Source of the DNA: Undibacterium pigrum | GTDB taxonomy: Bacteria > Pseudomonadota > Gammaproteobacteria > Burkholderiales > Burkholderiaceae_D | DNA length: 64,000 bases | Assembly (NCBI RefSeq): GCF_003201815.1 | Contig: NZ_QJKB01000003.1 | Location: forward strand, 434,001-498,000 | Reading direction: 5' to 3' | Shown here: positions 62,442 through 64,000 of the stretch, one piece after another | Position numbering within the stretch: the first letter of the stretch is position 1 | Layout: every line of letters begins with the position of its first letter | Translations under genes and position numbers: made by a program | The notes under the pieces: model-generated | Database searches by the model: none | Told to the model about the DNA's origin: nothing | What the model saw: the letters and a program-made list of their open reading frames with translations, nothing else

Positions 62442-62459
62442 GCAATCTCAACACCGAGT

Positions 62460-64000
62460 CTAATGCGCTCCACCCGCATCCACAGGTACAGCCGATTTCT
62501 TCGGCTTGGTCAGCCACACCAGACCTATCAGACCGATGAACATATAAGCTGACAGCCAGAAGATATCCGTCGCTGCCATGGTGCTGGCCTGTACGCTGAT
62601 GGCACGGTCTATGATGGCGTAAGCACCCTGCTCTGGTATGCCTTGCTGCATCAACCCCTGTACGGTTTGTACAAAGTTGGGGAAGCTGCTGCCGGTGTTT
62701 TCTGCAATCTGGGCATGATGCAGAGTGCTGCGGCTGTCCCAGATGGTAGTCATGATGGAGGCCCCCATACCACCGCACATGATACGTACGAAGTTAGACA
62801 AGCCTGATGCAGCCGGGATTTTATCCGGTGGCTGGCCTGACAAAATAATCGACGTCAACGGAATAAAGAACATCGACATGGCCGCGCCCTGTATCAGCGT
62901 GGGGATCAGCAGGGTATAAGTATCCACCTCGGTATTGAAACGCGAACGCAGGAAAAACACCACGGCAAAGCCCATGAAGGCAGCAGAAGCGACTTTTCTG
63001 GCATCCACCTTGGGCAATATCTTGCCTATGATGGGTGACAATAAAATCGCAAAGATGCCAACCGGTGCCATGACCTTGCCCGCCTCTGTCGCTGTGTAGG
63101 CCAGTTGCGTCTGCAGCCACAAGGGCATGATGACGAGGCTGCCAAAGAACAGGCCATAGCCTATGGAGATAGCAATCACACCGGCACTGAAATTGCGCCC
63201 CTTGAACAGGGACAGGTCAACCACAGGATGATCCTGACCCAGCTCCCAGACGACGAAGTAAACCAGGCCAATGATGGCAATCACCGTCAGCAAAATAATC
63301 TCGCCAGAATTGAACCAGTCCAGCTCCTTGCCCTTGTCGAGCATGATCTGCAAAGCACCTACCCAGATCACCAGCAGGAACAGACCAACCTTGTCGATAG
63401 GCAGACTCTTGATGGCAGACTCACGCTTGCGGTAGATGGACCATGTAGCCCAGGCAGTAAATAAACCTACCGGGATATTGATATAAAAAATCCAGGGCCA
63501 GGAATAATTATCCGATATCCAGCCGCCCAGCAGCGGCCCCATGATGGGTGCAACCAGGGTCGTCATCCCCCATAGTGCCAGCGCCATGGAACTCTTGGCG
63601 GGCGGGTAACTGCCCAGCAATAAAGCCTGTGACAAAGGGATCATGGGGCCAGCAACTGCACCCTGCAAAATACGTGCTGCAATCAATATCTCGATATTGG
63701 GTGCCATACCGCACAACCAGGAGGAAATGACAAACAGCAGGATGGAAGACAGGAACAGCCTGACCTGGCCAAAACGGGTCGTCAGCCAGCCCGTCAGCGG
63801 CACGGAAATCGCATTCGCCACCGCAAACGAGGTGATGACCCAGGTGCCTTGCTGCGGCGAGACACCGAGGTTGCCTGAGATTGCTGGTATCGACACATTG
63901 GCGATGGATGAATCCAGCACATTCATGAAAACCGCCAGCGACAGGGCCAGCGTGCCCATTGCCAGCTGCCCACCTTTCAGAGGCGGATGCGGTGCCTGTG
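62460..64000 (-). CDS. EmrB/QacA-type DHA2 multidrug efflux MFS transporter, 5' end cut
   Basis: The frame runs from the stop at 62460 to the window edge without a break; an internal methionine at 63959 would cut the conserved start, since upstream codons read APHPPLKGGQLAMGTLALSL, a common opening of EmrB proteins. The visible 513 residues show 14 helices, the DHA2 motif LDSSIANVSIPAISG, the LTGWLTTRFGQVRLFL loop and the motif C-like GPLLGGWISDNYSWPWIF. It exports drugs, usually with an EmrA partner coded upstream outside this window. It converges with the toxin-antitoxin pair. Confidence 0.92.
   Translation of the reverse strand, partial: QAPHPPLKGGQLAMGTLALSLAVFMNVLDSSIANVSIPAISGNLGVSPQQGTWVITSFAVANAISVPLTGWLTTRFGQVRLFLSSILLFVISSWLCGMAPNIEILIAARILQGAVAGPMIPLSQALLLGSYPPAKSSMALALWGMTTLVAPIMGPLLGGWISDNYSWPWIFYINIPVGLFTAWATWSIYRKRESAIKSLPIDKVGLFLLVIWVGALQIMLDKGKELDWFNSGEIILLTVIAIIGLVYFVVWELGQDHPVVDLSLFKGRNFSAGVIAISIGYGLFFGSLVIMPLWLQTQLAYTATEAGKVMAPVGIFAILLSPIIGKILPKVDARKVASAAFMGFAVVFFLRSRFNTEVDTYTLLIPTLIQGAAMSMFFIPLTSIILSGQPPDKIPAASGLSNFVRIMCGGMGASIMTTIWDSRSTLHHAQIAENTGSSFPNFVQTVQGLMQQGIPEQGAYAIIDRAISVQASTMAATDIFWLSAYMFIGLIGLVWLTKPKKSAVPVDAGGAH

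Noticed and set aside
1..64000. CRISPR array, tRNA or rRNA gene
   Set aside because: No regularly spaced direct repeats, no tRNA-like cloverleaf with a GGTTCGA arm and no rRNA-like stretch were noticed by eye.

Overview
The window looks like an ordinary chromosomal stretch of a Burkholderiales bacterium, probably of the Oxalobacteraceae (an Undibacterium-like organism is my best guess). The guess rests on gene content and layout: tlpA-aroQ-accB-accC-prmA-DUF3426 zinc-ribbon, mpl next to a YqiA-type esterase and ubiC, and an aroE-mtgA-TonB-like-RNB exoribonuclease cluster. Base composition is moderate. No rRNA, tRNA, CRISPR array, transposase, integrase or phage structural gene was seen. About 60 genes are annotated. 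Two run off the window: a sodium:solute symporter (left) and a DHA2-family efflux pump (right).

Layout. 1-10 kb: symporter, BI-1 family membrane protein, M28 peptidase, FemAB/CelD-like acetyltransferase, the sbcD-sbcC nuclease pair (4-nt overlap, TTG start for sbcD) and a DUF4279 protein. 10-20 kb: a short SSB, periplasmic solute-binding proteins, an AhpD-like protein divergent from an HxlR regulator with two tandem palindromes between them, an S41-like protein, a Sel1-repeat protein, a PPP-type phosphatase lipoprotein, a DUF2314 protein, a DegT aminotransferase and an MFS transporter. 20-36 kb: a TonB-dependent receptor, thioesterase, transglutaminase, GNAT and VOC proteins, a beta-lactamase-fold serine hydrolase with a helical-repeat tail, CorA, a YfbK-like vWA lipoprotein, an Asp/Glu racemase and several small unknowns.

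36-55 kb is the housekeeping core, mostly on the minus strand. It has two compact clusters with 4-nt overlaps (mpl-yqiA-like-ubiC; RNB-tonB-like-aroE-mtgA-DUF4124), a DUF898/M48 pair, and tlpA-aroQ-accB-accC-prmA-DUF3426. Two compound intergenic repeats of one family interrupt these runs, one directly behind ubiC and one directly behind accC. They share near-identical right ends but carry different inner repeats.

55-64 kb is the accessory part. It has a 793-residue protein built of several modules that resemble free-standing small proteins (a DUF1444/YtpQ-like module is recognisable). This converges on a MerR regulator-VIT/vWA operon whose promoter has a palindrome filling the -35/-10 spacer. 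Beyond these lie a secreted or membrane-anchored unknown, a HigBA-type toxin-antitoxin pair with a 16-bp palindrome in its promoter, and the efflux pump. The best candidates for something undescribed are the multi-module protein with its vWA/MerR neighbour, and the compound repeat family. Function assignments rest on reading motifs by eye; no database search was run.
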